NCBI GenBank assembly: GCA_026874595.1
Contig: CM049308.1
Coordinates: forward strand, 22,731,867 to 22,795,866
Reading direction: 5' to 3'
Length of the DNA: 64,000 bases
Source: Sipunculus nudus
Taxonomy: Eukaryota; Annelida; Sipuncula; Golfingiida; Sipunculidae
Part shown: positions 21,251-34,555 of the stretch, piece by piece
Layout: the number at the start of each line of letters is the position of its first letter
Numbering within the stretch: the first letter of the stretch is position 1
Translations under genes and position numbers: made by a program
The notes under the pieces: generated by a model
Seen by the model: the letters and a program-made list of their open reading frames with translations, nothing else
Told to the model about the DNA's origin: nothing
Database searches by the model: none

Positions 21251-22150
21251 CTAACACAAGGACCAGCCATATCATGTTTTCATGACCATTGACACGGTAC
21301 ATTAATCTTTGGGAGAGTAAAATTGAAAAGCAAGCATTGGTGAAGCCATAACCTCCTACACAAAAATAATATGATAAAATAAAGTAATGTTTCAGCTAAC
21401 TTTTAGTAGCTATCAATTATGCATTAAGGTCCACAGATCTATGATTGCTGTGAGCCAGATGGATACAAATGAAATTTTCATGCAATTTCACATGTATATT
21501 TGATCAGTGTAACATTCCCATTATAGTTTTTCAAGGTTTAAGTTCTACATTTATCACAAAGCCTAAAAATTACCAAATGAATACAAAAAAACTCCCTAAA
21601 TGGGCCACACTCTCACACCTCTTAGAAAATTTTTTTTCAAGGTTAATGTAATATTCAGAACTTTACTTTGATGATAGAGATATTAGTTCAGTATGTTTTT
21701 TTGATTCTACATCACCATCAGCTGTTATATATGTGCAGAGCACTAGTGACCTGAGGAGACGGTTATGACATTAAAATACCATTAGAGCAAAGTGATATTG
21801 CCCCTGTGTATGACAACAGAATGTGCCGGACTTGTGAGCCAAAATTGTGTTCGAGTCCACCCGGTCCAAGAAGAACACAGGGTTGCCAGAAAGAAGCTTT
21901 TACTTAATTAGTTGTGACATTTTCACCCAATTGTCCTGTATGGAGAAGCTTTCCCCGGTCCTGAGTCGCACTACGTTGGTCATTGATTGGTTACGATCAT
22001 CGGGGAAACAGCTGCCCGAGCCGGAAGGAAGCATCACTTTGTATTTGTAAAGCAACCATCTCTTTGCTCTTATGCTGATTCGCATTCACTTTAAGGTTAC
22101 TATCACTAAATATTGATTTGTTTGTTGCTACCGGGTCTTTAGGCTACCTG
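21251..22150. other. Non-coding DNA, nothing firm
   Basis: A B-box-like TGTTCGAGTCC at about 21848-21858 hints at an old tRNA-derived insertion, but no A-box at the right distance was found. Overlapping opposite-strand frames at 21847-22085 have no protein signature. Confidence 0.3.
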
Positions 22151-22153
22151 GTA

Positions 22154-22359
22154 CAGGGGCGGATCCAGGATTTTGGAAAGGGGTGGGTCATGCCAAGGTA
22201 GCCTGAAAGAAACTCTAAAAAAAGGTCCTTTGGTCTGGGAAGGAGGGGGTCAAGGTCGCAAAATTTGGTTTGAAACCCCCCCCCCTAAAAAAGGTTGTTT
22301 CCGGTCAAAGGGGGGGGGGGGGACAGGACCCCCTTGACCCCCCCCTTGAACTGCCACTG
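22154..22359. mobile_element. 206-bp non-autonomous DNA element with CAGGGGCGGATCC end
   Basis: The left end CAGGGGCGGATCCAGG (22154-22169) is a terminus seen on short DNA transposons in many invertebrates. The right end, read in reverse complement, is CAGTGGCAGTTCAAG, a decayed inverted copy (about 10 of 15). TGGTA directly precedes (22149-22153) and follows (22360-22364) the element, so a 5-bp target duplication is possible. The interior has poly-C (about 22277-22286) and poly-G (about 22311-22322) runs that can fold together. No coding capacity. Confidence 0.6.
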
Positions 22360-22369
22360 TGGTATCATA

Positions 22370-22860
22370 TTTTTTCTTTTCTTTTCACCACATTCTTGTT
22401 GATCTGAGATGTCCTTGGTGGGTTGTGATTTAAAGTGAAATTCCAGAATTTAAAAACCTAGGGTTTCTGCTACATTTCATGATTGCATTGGAAGTGAGAT
22501 ATGTTGAGAAAAATGGTGGAAAATATAGATTTTCTAAGCAAATATATTAATATCAAATTTGAAATAACTATTGTTTTAGATCTGAGATTTTAGGATAAGG
22601 AGAGAGTAGATCCAGGCATTGGAAGTAGAATATGAAAAAAATATCAGTATGTTAATTCTTGGTTGTCTGTTTTACTTAGAAAAAGTTGGCATCATTCAGG
22701 CACTCCCTGGATGAGGTTTACTTTCATCCCAAATTTTTTTCTCCCTCTGTATGATACTCATCTTTGTGATAAAATGTCCCCAAAATGCCTCACCTTCCTC
22801 ACAATTTAATGTGTACATTTAGTGCATTATTTGTGCCCCTTATCTGTCTCTAAGTCTTAT
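22370..22860. other. Non-coding DNA leading into the 35-bp array
   Basis: No recognised element. From about 22780 onward fragments such as GTGCCCCTTATCTGTCTC and CATACTGTGTCTCATAAATC resemble badly decayed array monomers, so the true left limit is blurred. Confidence 0.4.
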
Positions 22861-23960
22861 TTTCCATACTGTGTCTCATAAATCTCTTGATAAAAATTCC
22901 ACAATGTGCCTCATCTGTCTGGCACCCTGATGTCCAACCTGAACCTCATGTGTTGTATATCCTGTCTGACATACTGATGTCCACACAGTGCCTCATCTGT
23001 CTGACATACTGATGTCCACACGGTGCCTCATCTCTCTGACATACTGATGTCCACACTGTGCCTTATTCACTGACATACTGATGTCCACACAATGTCTCAT
23101 CTGTCTGACATACTGATGTCCACACAGTGCCTCATCTGTCTGATATACTGATGTCCACACAGAGCCTCATCTGTCTGACATACAGATGTCCACACAGAGC
23201 CTCATCTGCCTGTCATCTTACTGTCCACACAGTGCCTCCTCTCAGATCCAAATAACCACATAGTGCCTCATGTCATTGACATCCTATGTCCACACAATGT
23301 CTCATCTGTCTGGCACCCAAGTGCCTTATCTGTCTGACATAATAATGCCAACACTATGTTTCATGTTTCAAATCCTGATGTTCACACTGCATCAATTGTC
23401 TCACATCTTTATGTCCACACATTACCTCAGTTGTCTCATATCCTGATGTGCACTTTGGGAATCAACTGTCTTGCATCTTTATGTTCACACAGTGCATAAC
23501 CTTTTTTTCTGATGTCCACACATTACCTCAGTTGTCTAATATTGTTATGTCCACACAGTGCCTCAGATGTCTCAGATCTTGTTGTCCACATTTGGCTTCA
23601 GCTGTCTTGAATCTTGACGTCCACACATTTCATCACTTGTCTCATATTTCTGATGTTAACACAGGGCCTCAGTTGTCTCATATCTCTTTTATTCACACAG
23701 TGCCTCCATCATCTCAGATCTTTATTTCTACTTTGCCCTCAACTGTCTTGAATCTTGATGTCCACACCTTTTTTCAATTGTCTCATATCTCTGATGTCCA
23801 CACAGCGCTTCAATTGTCTCATATCGCTTAAATTGACACAGTGCCTCATTCATCTCCGATCATGATATCCACATTTGGCCTCAACTGTCTTGAATCTTGA
23901 TGTCCACATATTTCCTTAATTGTGTCATTCTCTGATCATACTACTGATGTCCACACAGTG
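22860..23960. repeat. Diverged left edge of the 35-bp array
   Basis: Monomers here differ strongly from the core. An early subgroup (about 22960-23200) reads CTGACATACTGATGTCCACA with CTCATCTGT in place of CAATCATCTCAT. A middle subgroup (about 23380-23940) is irregular, with TTGTCTCATATC and ATCTTGATGTCCAC forms. Decay at an array edge is expected when unequal exchange homogenises only the interior. The 127-codon open frame at 23448-23831 exists because point changes removed stops. Confidence 0.9.
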
Positions 23961-24279
23961 CCTCAATTGTCTCATATCCTGATATCCACACAGTGCCTCA
24001 ATCATCTCATATCCTGATGTCCACACAGTGCCTCAATCATCTCGTATCCTGATGTCCACACAGTGCCTCAATCATCTCATATCCTGATGTTCACACAGTT
24101 CCTCAGTCATCTCATATCCTGATGTCCACCCAGTGCCTCAATCATCTCCTATCCCTGATGTTCATATAGTGCCTCAGTCATCTCATATCCTGATGTCCAC
24201 ACAGTGCCTCAATCATCTCATATCCTGATGTCCACACAGTGCCTCAATCATCTCATATCCTGATGTTCACATAGTGCCT

Positions 24280-26455
24280 CAATCATCTCATATCCTGATG
24301 TCCACACAGTTCCTCAATCATCTCATATCCTGATGTCCTCACAGTTCCTCAATCATCTCCTATCCTGATGTCCATGCAGTTCCTCAATCATCTTATATCC
24401 TGATGTCCACACAGTGCCTCAATCATCTCATATCCTGATGTCCACACAGTGCCTCAATCATCTCATATCCTGATGTCCACGCAGTTCCTCAATCATCTCA
24501 TATCCTGATGTCCACGCAGTGCCTCAATCATCTCATATCCTGATGTTCACATATTGCCTCAATCATCTCATATCCTGATGTCCACACAGTGCCTCAATCA
24601 TCTCATATCCTGATGTTCACATAATGCCTCAATCATCTCATATCCTGATGTCCACACAGTTCCTCAGTCATCTCCTATCCTGATGTCCTCACAGTGCCTC
24701 AATCATCTCCTATCCTGATGTCCATGAAGTTCCTCAATCATCTCATATCCTGATGTCCATGCAGTTCGTCAATCATCTCATATCCTGATATCCACACAGT
24801 GCCTCAATCATCTCATATCCTGATGTTCACATAGTGCCTCAATCATCTCATATCCTGATGTCCACACAGTTCCTCAGTCATCTCATATCCTGATGTGTGC
24901 ACAGTGCCTCAATAATCTCATATCCTGATGTCCACACACTGCCTCAATCATCTCATATCCTGATGTTCACATAGTGCCTCAATCATCTCATATCCTGATG
25001 TCCTCTCAGTGCCTCAATAATCTTATATCCTGATGTCCATGCAGTTCCTCAATCATCTCATATCCTGATGTCCTTGCAGTTCCTCAATCATCTCATATCC
25101 TGATGTCCAAACAGTGCCTCAATCATCTCATATCTTGACGTCCACACAGTGCCCAAACCATCTCATATCTTGAAGTCCACACAGTTCCTCAATCATCTCA
25201 TATCCTGATGTCCACACAGTTCCTCAATCATCTCATATCCTGATGTCCACACAGTGCCTCAATCATCTCATATCTTGACGTCCACACAGTGCCCCAACCA
25301 TCTCATATCTTGAAGTCCACACAGTTCCTCAATCATCTCATATCTTGACGTCCACACAGTGCCCCAACCATCTCATATCTTGAAGTCCACACAGTTCCTA
25401 AATCATCTCATATCCTGATGTCCACACAGTTCCTAAATCATCTCATATCCTGATGTCCACACAGTTCCTCAATCATCTCATATCCTGATGTCCTCACAGT
25501 TCCTCAATCATCTCCTATCCTGATGTCCATGCAGTTCCTCAATCATCTTATATCCTGATGTCCACACAGTGCCTCAATCATCTCATATCCCGATGTCCAC
25601 ACAGTGCCTCAATCATCTCATATCCTGATGTCCACGCAGTTCCTCAATCATCTCATATCCTGATGTCCACGCAGTGCCTCAATCATCTCATATCCTGATG
25701 TTCACATATTGCCTCAATCATCTCATATCCTGATGTCCACACAGTGCCTCAATCATCTCATATCCTGATGTTCACATAATGCCTCAATCATCTCATATCC
25801 TGATGTCCACACAGTTCCTCAGTCATCTCCTATCCTGATGTCCTCACAGTGCCTCAATCATCTCCTATCCTGATGTCCATGAAGTTCCTCAATCATCTCA
25901 TATCCTGATGTCCATGCAGTTCGTCAATCATCTCATATCCTGATATCCACACAGTGCCTCAATCATCTCATATCCTGATGTTCACATAGTGCCTCAATCA
26001 TCTCATATCCTGATGTCCACACAGTTCCTCAGTCATCTCATATCCTGATGTGTGCACAGTGCCTCAATAATCTCATATCCTGATGTCCACACACTGCCTC
26101 AATCATCTCATATCCTGATGTTCACATAGTGCCTCAATCATCTCATATCCTGATGTCCTCTCAGTGCCTCAATAATCTTATATCCTGATGTCCATGCAGT
26201 TCCTCAATCATCTCATATCCTGATGTCCTTGCAGTTCCTCAATCATCTCATATCCTGATGTCCAAACAGTGCCTCAATCATCTCATATCTTGACGTCCAC
26301 ACAGTGCCCAAACCATCTCATATCTTGAAGTCCACACAGTTCCTCAATCATCTCATATCCTGATGTCCACACAGTTCCTCAATCATCTCATATCCTGATG
26401 TCCACACAGTGCCTCAATCATCTCATATCTTGACGTCCACACAGTGCCCAAACCA
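24280..26455. repeat. Higher-order repeat, 33 monomers (1155 bp), two copies
   Basis: Landmark GCAGTTCGTC occurs at 24761 and 25916, the monomer pair with CATCTTATA at about 24376 and 25531, and GCCCAAACCA at 25151 and 26306. Every pair is 1155 bases apart, which is 33 x 35. The two blocks share the same order of monomer variants. Confidence 0.9.
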
Positions 26456-29400
26456 TCTCATATCTTGAAGTCCACACAGTTCCTCAATCATCTCATATCC
26501 TGATGTCCACACAGTTCCTCAATCATCTCATATCCTGATGTCCACACAGTGCCTCAATCATCTCATATCTTGACGTCCACACAGTGCCCCAATCATCTCA
26601 TATCTTGACGTCCACACAGTGCCCCAACCATCTCATATCTTGAAGTCCACACAGTTCCTAAATCATCTCATATCCTGATGTCCACACAGTTCCTAAATCA
26701 TCTCATATCCTGATGTCCACACAGTGCCTCAATCATCTCATATCCTGAAGTCCATTCAGTGCCCCAACCATCTCATATCTTGAAGTCCACACAGTTCCTC
26801 AATCATCTCATATCTTGATGTCCACACAGTTCCTCAATCATCTCATATCCTGATGTCCACACAGTGCCTCAATCATCTCATATCCTGATGTCCTTGCAGT
26901 TCCTCAATCATCTCATATCCTGATGTCCAAACAGTGCCTCAATCATCTCATATCTTGATGTCCACACAGTGCCCCAACCATCTCATATCTTGAAGTCCAC
27001 ACAGTTCCTCAATCATCTCATATCCTGATGTCCACACAGTTCCTCAATCATCTCATATCCTGATGTCCTTACAGTGCCTCAATCATCTCATATCCTGAAG
27101 TCCATGCAGTGCCTCAATCATCTCATATCCTGATGTCCACACAGTGCCTCAATCATCTCATATCCTGATGTCCATGCAGTGCCTCAATCATCTCATATCC
27201 TGATGTCCACACAGTGCCTCAATCATCTCATATCCTGATGTTCACATAGTGCCTCAATCATCTCATATCCTGATGTCCACACAGTTCCTCAATCATCTCC
27301 TATCCTGATGTCCTCACAGTGCCTCAATCATCTCATATCCTGATGTCCATGCAGTTCCTCTATCATCTCATATCCTGATGTCCATGCAGTTCCTCAATCA
27401 TCTCATACCCTGATGTCCACACAGTGCCTCAATCATCTCATATCTTGACGTCCACACAGTGCCCCAACCATCTCATATCCTGAAGTCCACACAGTTCCTC
27501 AATCATCTCATATCCTGATGTCCACACAGTTCCTCAATCATCTCATATCCAGATGTCCACACAGTGCCTCAATCATCTCATATCCTGAAGTCCATACAGT
27601 GCCTAAATCATCTCATATCCTGATGTGTACACAATGCCTCAATTTCTCATATCCTGATTTCCACACAGTGCCTCAATCATCTCATATCCTGATGTTCACA
27701 TAGTGCCTCAATCATCTCATATCCTGATGTCCACACAGTTCCTCAATCATCTAATATCCTGAAGTCCATGCAGTGCCTCAATCATCTCATATCCTGATGT
27801 CCACACAGTGCCTCAATCATCTCATATCCTTATGTCCTCACAGTTCCTCAATCATCTCCTATCCTGATGTCCATGCAGTTCCTCAATAATCTCATATCCT
27901 GATGCCCACGCAGTTCCTCAATCATCTCATATCCTGTTGTCCACACAGTTCCTCAATCATCTCATATCCTGATGTTCACATAGTGCCTCAATCATCTCAT
28001 ATCCTTATGTCCACACAGTGCCTCAATCATCTCATATCCTGATGTTCACATAATGCCTCAATCATCTCATATCCTGATGTCCACACAGTTCCTCAGTCAT
28101 CTCTTATCCTGATGTCCTCACAGTGCCTCAATCATCTCCTATCCTGATGTCCACACAGTTCCTCAGTCATCTCTTATCCTGATGTCCTCACAGTGCCTCA
28201 ATCATCTCCTATCCTGATGTCCATGCAGTTCCTCAATCATCTCATATCCTGATGTCCATGCAGTTCCTCAATCATCTCATATCCTGATGTCCACACAGTG
28301 CCTCAATCATCTCATATCCTGATGTCCACACAGTGCCTCAATCATCTCATATCCTGATGTCCACACAGTGCCTCAATCATCTCATATCCTGATGTTCACA
28401 TAGTGCCTCAATCATCTCATATCCCTATGTCCACACAGTGACTCAATCATCTCATATCCTGATGTTCACATAATGCCTCAATCATCTCATATCCTGATGT
28501 CCACACAGTTCCTCAGTCATCTCCTATCCTGATGTCCTCACAGTGCCTCAATCATCTCCTATCCTGATGTCCATGAAGTTCCTCAATCTTCTCATATCCT
28601 GATGTCCATGCAGTTCGTCAATCATCTCATATCCTGATATCCACACAGTGCCTCAATCATCTCATATCCTGATGTTCACATAGTGCCTCAATCATCTCAT
28701 ATCCTGATGTCCACACAGTTCCTCAGTCATCTCATATCCTGATGTGTGCACAGTGCCTCAATAATCTCATATCCTGATGTCCACACACTGCCTCAATCAT
28801 CTCATATCCTGATGTTCACATAGTGCCTCAATCATCTCATATCCTGATGTCCTCTCAGTGCCTCAATAATCTTATATCCTGATGTCCATGCAGTTCCTCA
28901 ATCATCTCATATCCTGATGTCCTTGCAGTTCCTCAATCATCTCATATCCTGATGTCCAAACAGTGCCTCAATCATCTCATATCTTGACGTCCACACAGTG
29001 CCCAAACCATCTCATATCTTGAAGTCCACACAGTTCCTCAATCATCTCATATCCTGATGTCCACACAGTTCCTCAATCATCTCATATCCTGATGTCCACA
29101 CAGAGCCTCAATCATCTCATATCTTGACGTCCACACAGTGCCCCAACCATCTCATATCTTGAAGTCCACACAGTTCCTCAATCATCTCATATCTTGACGT
29201 CCACACAGTGCCCCAACCATCTCATATCTTGAAGTCCACACAGTTCCTAAATCATCTCATATCCTGATGTCCACACAGTTCCTAAATCATCTCATATCCT
29301 GATGTCCACACAGTGCCTCAATCATCTCATATCCTGAAGTCCATTCAGTGCCCCAACCATCTCATATCTTGGAAGTCCACACAGTTCCTCAATCATCTCA

Positions 29401-29610
29401 TATCTTGATGTCCACACAGTTCCTCAATCATCTCATATCCTGATGTCCACACAGTGCCTCAATCATCTCATATCCTGATGTCCTTGCAGTTCCTCAATCA
29501 TCTCATATCCTGATGTCCAAACAGTGCCTCAATCATCTCATATCTTGATGTCCACACAGTGCCCCAACCATCTCATATCTTGAAGTCCACACAGTTCCTC
29601 AATCATCTCA
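24800..29610. repeat. 4.8-kb array segment, copy 1 of a large internal duplication
   Basis: This segment matches 39636-44446 in monomer-variant order with a constant offset of 14,836 bases. Checked landmarks: GTGTGC 24895/39731, GCCCAAACC 25151/39987, TTCCTAAATC 25395/40231, GCAGTTCGTC 25916/40752, the 34-bp monomer AATTTCTCAT 27641/42477, GTGACTC 28441/43277, GCAGTTCGTC 28610/43446 and the 36-bp monomer CTTGGAAG 29368/44204. The constant offset means no net indel over the whole length. Confidence 0.9.
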
Positions 29611-29869
29611 TATCCTGATGTCCACACAGTTCCTCAATCATCTCATATCCTGATGTCCTTACAGTGCCTCAATCATCTCATATCCTGAAGTCCATGCAGT
29701 GCCTCAATCATCTCATATCCTGATGTCCACACAGTGCCTCAATCATCTCATATCCTGATGTCCATGCAGTGCCTCAATCATCTCATATCCTGATGTCCAC
29801 ACAGTGCCTCAATCATCTCATATCCTGATGTTCACATAGTGCCTCAATCATCTCATATCCTGATGTCCA

Positions 29870-32515
29870 CACAGTTCCTCAATCATCTCCTATCCTGATG
29901 TCCTCACAGTGCCTCAATCATCTCATATCCTGATGTCCATGCAGTTCCTCTATCATCTCATATCCTGATGTCCATGCAGTTCCTCAATCATCTCATACCC
30001 TGATGTCCACACAGTGCCTCAATCATCTCATATCTTGACTTCCACACAGTGCCCCAACCATCTCATTTCCTGAAGTCCACACAGTTCCTCAATCATCTCA
30101 TATCCTGATGTCCACACAGTTCCTCAATCATCTCATATCCTGATGTCCACACAGTGCCTCAATCATCTCATATCCTGAATTCCATACAGTGCCTAAATCA
30201 TCTCATATCCTGATGTGTACACAGTGCCTCAATTTCTCATATCCTGATTTCCACACAGTGCCTCAATCATCTCATATCCTGATGTTCACATAGTGCCTCA
30301 ATCATCTCATATCCTGATGTCCACACAGTTCCTCAATCATCTAATATCCTGAAGTCCATGCAGTGCCTCAATCATCTCATATCCTGATGTCCACACAGTG
30401 CCTCAATCATCTCATATCCTTATGTCCTCACAGTTCCTCAATCATCTCCTATCCTGATGTCCATGCAGTTCCTCAATAATCTCATATCCTGATGTCCACG
30501 CAGTTCCTCAATCATCTCATATCCTGTTGTCCACACAGTTCTTCAATCATCTCATATCCTGATGTTCACATAGTGCCTCAATCATCTCATATCCTGATGT
30601 CCACACAGTGCCTCAATCATCTCATATCCTGATGTTCACATAATGCCTCAATCATCTCATATCCTGATGTCCACACAGTTCCTCAGTCATCTCTTATCCT
30701 GATGTCCTCACAGTGCCTCAATCATCTCCTATCCTGATGTCCACACAGTTCCTCAGTCATCTCTTATCCTGATGTCCTCACAGTGCCTCAATCATCTCCT
30801 ATCCTGATGTCCATGCAGTTCCTCAATCATCTCATATCCTGATGTCCATGCAGTTCCTCAATCATCTCATATCCTGATGTCCACACAGTGCCTCAATCAT
30901 CTCATATCCTGATGTCCACACAGTGCCTCAATCATCTCATATCTTGACGTCCACACAGTGCCCCAACCATCTCATATCTTGCAGTCCACACAGTTCCTAA
31001 ATCATCTCATATCCTGATGTCCACACAGTTCCTAAATCATCTCATATCTTGACGTCCACACAGTGCCCCAATCATCTCATATCTTGACGTCCACACAGTG
31101 CCCCAACCATCTCATATCTTGAAGTCCACACAGTTCCTAAATCATCTCATATCCTGATGTCCACACAGTTCCTAAATCATCTCATATCCTGATGTCCACA
31201 CAGTGCCTCAATCATCTCATATCCTGAAGTCCATTCAGTGCCCCAACCATCTCATATCTTGGAAGTCCACACAGTTCCTCAATCATCTCATATCTTGATG
31301 TCCACACAGTTCCTCAATCATCTCATATCCTGATGTCCACACAGTGCCTCAATCATCTCATATCCTGATGTCCTTGCAGTTCCTCAATCATCTCATATCC
31401 TGATGTCCAAACAGTGCCTCAATCATCTCATATCCTGATGTCCACACAGTTCCTCAATCATCTCCTATCCTGATGTCCTCACAGTGCCTCAATCATCTCA
31501 TATCCTGATGTCCATGCAGTTCCTCTATCATCTCATATCCTGATGTCCATGCAGTTCCTCAATCATCTCATACCCTGATGTCCACACAGTGCCTCAATCA
31601 TCTCATATCTTGACTTCCACACAGTGCCCCAACCATCTCATTTCCTGAAGTCCACACAGTTCCTCAATCATCTCATATCCTGATGTCCACACAGTTCCTC
31701 AATCATCTCATATCCTGATGTCCACACAGTGCCTCAATCATCTCATATCCTGAATTCCATACAGTGCCTAAATCATCTCATATCCTGATGTGTACACAGT
31801 GCCTCAATTTCTCATATCCTGATTTCCACACAGTGCCTCAATCATCTCATATCCTGATGTTCACATAGTGCCTCAATCATCTCATATCCTGATGTCCACA
31901 CAGTTCCTCAATCATCTAATATCCTGAAGTCCATGCAGTGCCTCAATCATCTCATATCCTGATGTCCACACAGTGCCTCAATCATCTCATATCCTTATGT
32001 CCTCACAGTTCCTCAATCATCTCCTATCCTGATGTCCATGCAGTTCCTCAATAATCTCATATCCTGATGTCCACGCAGTTCCTCAATCATCTCATATCCT
32101 GTTGTCCACACAGTTCTTCAATCATCTCATATCCTGATGTTCACATAGTGCCTCAATCATCTCATATCCTGATGTCCACACAGTGCCTCAATCATCTCAT
32201 ATCCTGATGTTCACATAATGCCTCAATCATCTCATATCCTGATGTCCACACAGTTCCTCAGTCATCTCTTATCCTGATGTCCTCACAGTGCCTCAATCAT
32301 CTCCTATCCTGATGTCCACACAGTTCCTCAGTCATCTCTTATCCTGATGTCCTCACAGTGCCTCAATCATCTCCTATCCTGATGTCCATGCAGTTCCTCA
32401 ATCATCTCATATCCTGATGTCCATGCAGTTCCTCAATCATCTCATATCCTGATGTCCACACAGTGCCTCAATCATCTCATATCCTGATGTCCACACAGTG
32501 CCTCAATCATCTCAT
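29870..32515. repeat. Higher-order repeat with 45-monomer (1575 bp) spacing
   Basis: The 34-bp variant AATTTCTCAT at 30231 and 31806, and the CTCCTATCC monomers at about 29887 and 31462, are 1575 bases apart (45 x 35). The match covers about 29870-30940 against 31445-32515. The 34-bp variant at 27641 is a further 2590 bases (74 x 35) to the left, linking this block to the previous segment. Confidence 0.85.
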
Positions 32516-32525
32516 ATCCTGATGT

Positions 32526-34555
32526 TCACATAGTGCCTCAATCATCTCATATCCTTATGTCCACACAGTGACTCAATCATCTCATATCCTGATGTTCACA
32601 TAATGCCTCAATCATCTCATATCCTGATGTCCACACAGTTCCTCAGTCATCTCTAATCCTGATGTCCTCACAGTGCCTCAATCATCTCCTATCCTGATGT
32701 CCATGCAGTTCCTCAATCATCTCATATCCTGATGTCCATGCAGTTCCTCAATCATCTCATATCCTGAAATCCACACAGTGCCTCAATCATCTCATATCCT
32801 GATGTTCACATAGTGCCTCAGTCATCTCATATCCTGATGTGTGCACAGTGCCTCAATAATCTCATATCCTGATGTCCACACACTGCCTCAATCATCTAAT
32901 ATCCTGATGTTCACATAGTGCCTCAATCATCTCATATCCTGATGTCCTCTCAGTGCCTCAATAATCTTATATCCTGATGTCCATGCAGTTCCTCAATCAT
33001 CTCATATCCTGATGTCCTTGCAGTTCCTCAATCATCTCATATCCTGATGTCCACACAGTTCCTCAATCATCTCATATCCTGATGTTCACATAGTGCCTCA
33101 ATCATCTCATATCCTGATGTCCACACAGTTCCTCAGTCATCTCATATCCTGATGTGTGCACAGTGCCTCAATAATCTCATATTCTGATGTCCACACACTG
33201 CCTCAATCATCTCATATCCTGATGTTCACATAGTGCCTCAATCATCTCATATCCTGATGTCCTCTCAGTGCCTCAATAATCTTATATCCTGATGTCCATG
33301 CAGTTCCTCAATCATCTCATATCCTGATGTCCTTGCAGTTCCTCAATCATCTCATATCCTGATGTCCAAACAGTGCCTCAATCATCTCATATCTTGACAT
33401 CCACACAGTGCCCAAACCATCTCATATCTTGAAGTCCACACAGTTCCTCAATCATCTCATGTCCTGATGTCCACACAGTTCCTCAATCATCTCATATCCT
33501 GATGTCCACACAGTGCCTCAATCATCTCATATCCTGATGTTCACATAGTGCCTCAATCATCTCATATCCTTATGTCCACACAGTGACTCAATCATCTCAT
33601 ATCCTGATGTTCACATAATGCCTCAATCATCTCATATCCTGATGTCCACACAGTTCCTCAGTCATCTCTAATCCTGATGTCCTCACAGTGCCTCAATCAT
33701 CTCCTATCCTGATGTCCATGCAGTTCCTCAATCATCTCATATCCTGATGTCCATGCAGTTCCTCAATCATCTCATATCCTGAAATCCACACAGTGCCTCA
33801 ATCATCTCATATCCTGATGTTCACATAGTGCCTCAGTCATCTCATATCCTGATGTGTGCACAGTGCCTCAATAATCTCATATCCTGATGTCCACACACTG
33901 CCTCAATCATCTAATATCCTGATGTTCACATAGTGCCTCAATCATCTCATATCCTGATGTCCTCTCAGTGCCTCAATAATCTTATATCCTGATGTCCATG
34001 CAGTTCCTCAATCATCTCATATCCTGATGTCCTTGCAGTTCCTCAATCATCTCATATCCTGATGTCCACACAGTTCCTCAATCATCTCATATCCTGATGT
34101 TCACATAGTGCCTCAATCATCTCATATCCTGATGTCCACACAGTTCCTCAGTCATCTCATATCCTGATGTGTGCACAGTGCCTCAATAATCTCATATTCT
34201 GATGTCCACACACTGCCTCAATCATCTCATATCCTGATGTTCACATAGTGCCTCAATCATCTCATATCCTGATGTCCTCTCAGTGCCTCAATAATCTTAT
34301 ATCCTGATGTCCATGCAGTTCCTCAATCATCTCATATCCTGATGTCCTTGCAGTTCCTCAATCATCTCATATCCTGATGTCCAAACAGTGCCTCAATCAT
34401 CTCATATCTTGACATCCACACAGTGCCCAAACCATCTCATATCTTGAAGTCCACACAGTTCCTCAATCATCTCATGTCCTGATGTCCACACAGTTCCTCA
34501 ATCATCTCATATCCTGATGTGCACACAGTGCCTCAATCATCTCATATCTTGACGT
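32526..34555. repeat. Higher-order repeat, 29 monomers (1015 bp), two adjacent copies
   Basis: Copy 1 is about 32526-33540 and copy 2 about 33541-34555. TTCACATAG followed by a CCTTATG monomer and GTGACTC lies at 32526 and 33541; a second TTCACATAG monomer pair lies at 33086 and 34101. Both give 1015 (29 x 35). The equivalent block near 39103 is present once, so the doubling is recent. Confidence 0.9.

Noticed and set aside
21840-21870. SINE or tRNA from the B-box-like TGTTCGAGTCC
   Set aside because: No A-box at the correct distance and no tRNA-like fold.
23448-23831. 127-codon open frame in the left edge of the satellite
   Set aside because: It is the diverged 35-bp repeat read through; stops have been lost by point mutation, and there is no start or splice context or domain.
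27518-27703. 61-codon open frame inside the satellite core
   Set aside because: Repeat-derived; the unit length of 35 shifts frame each copy and stops recur.
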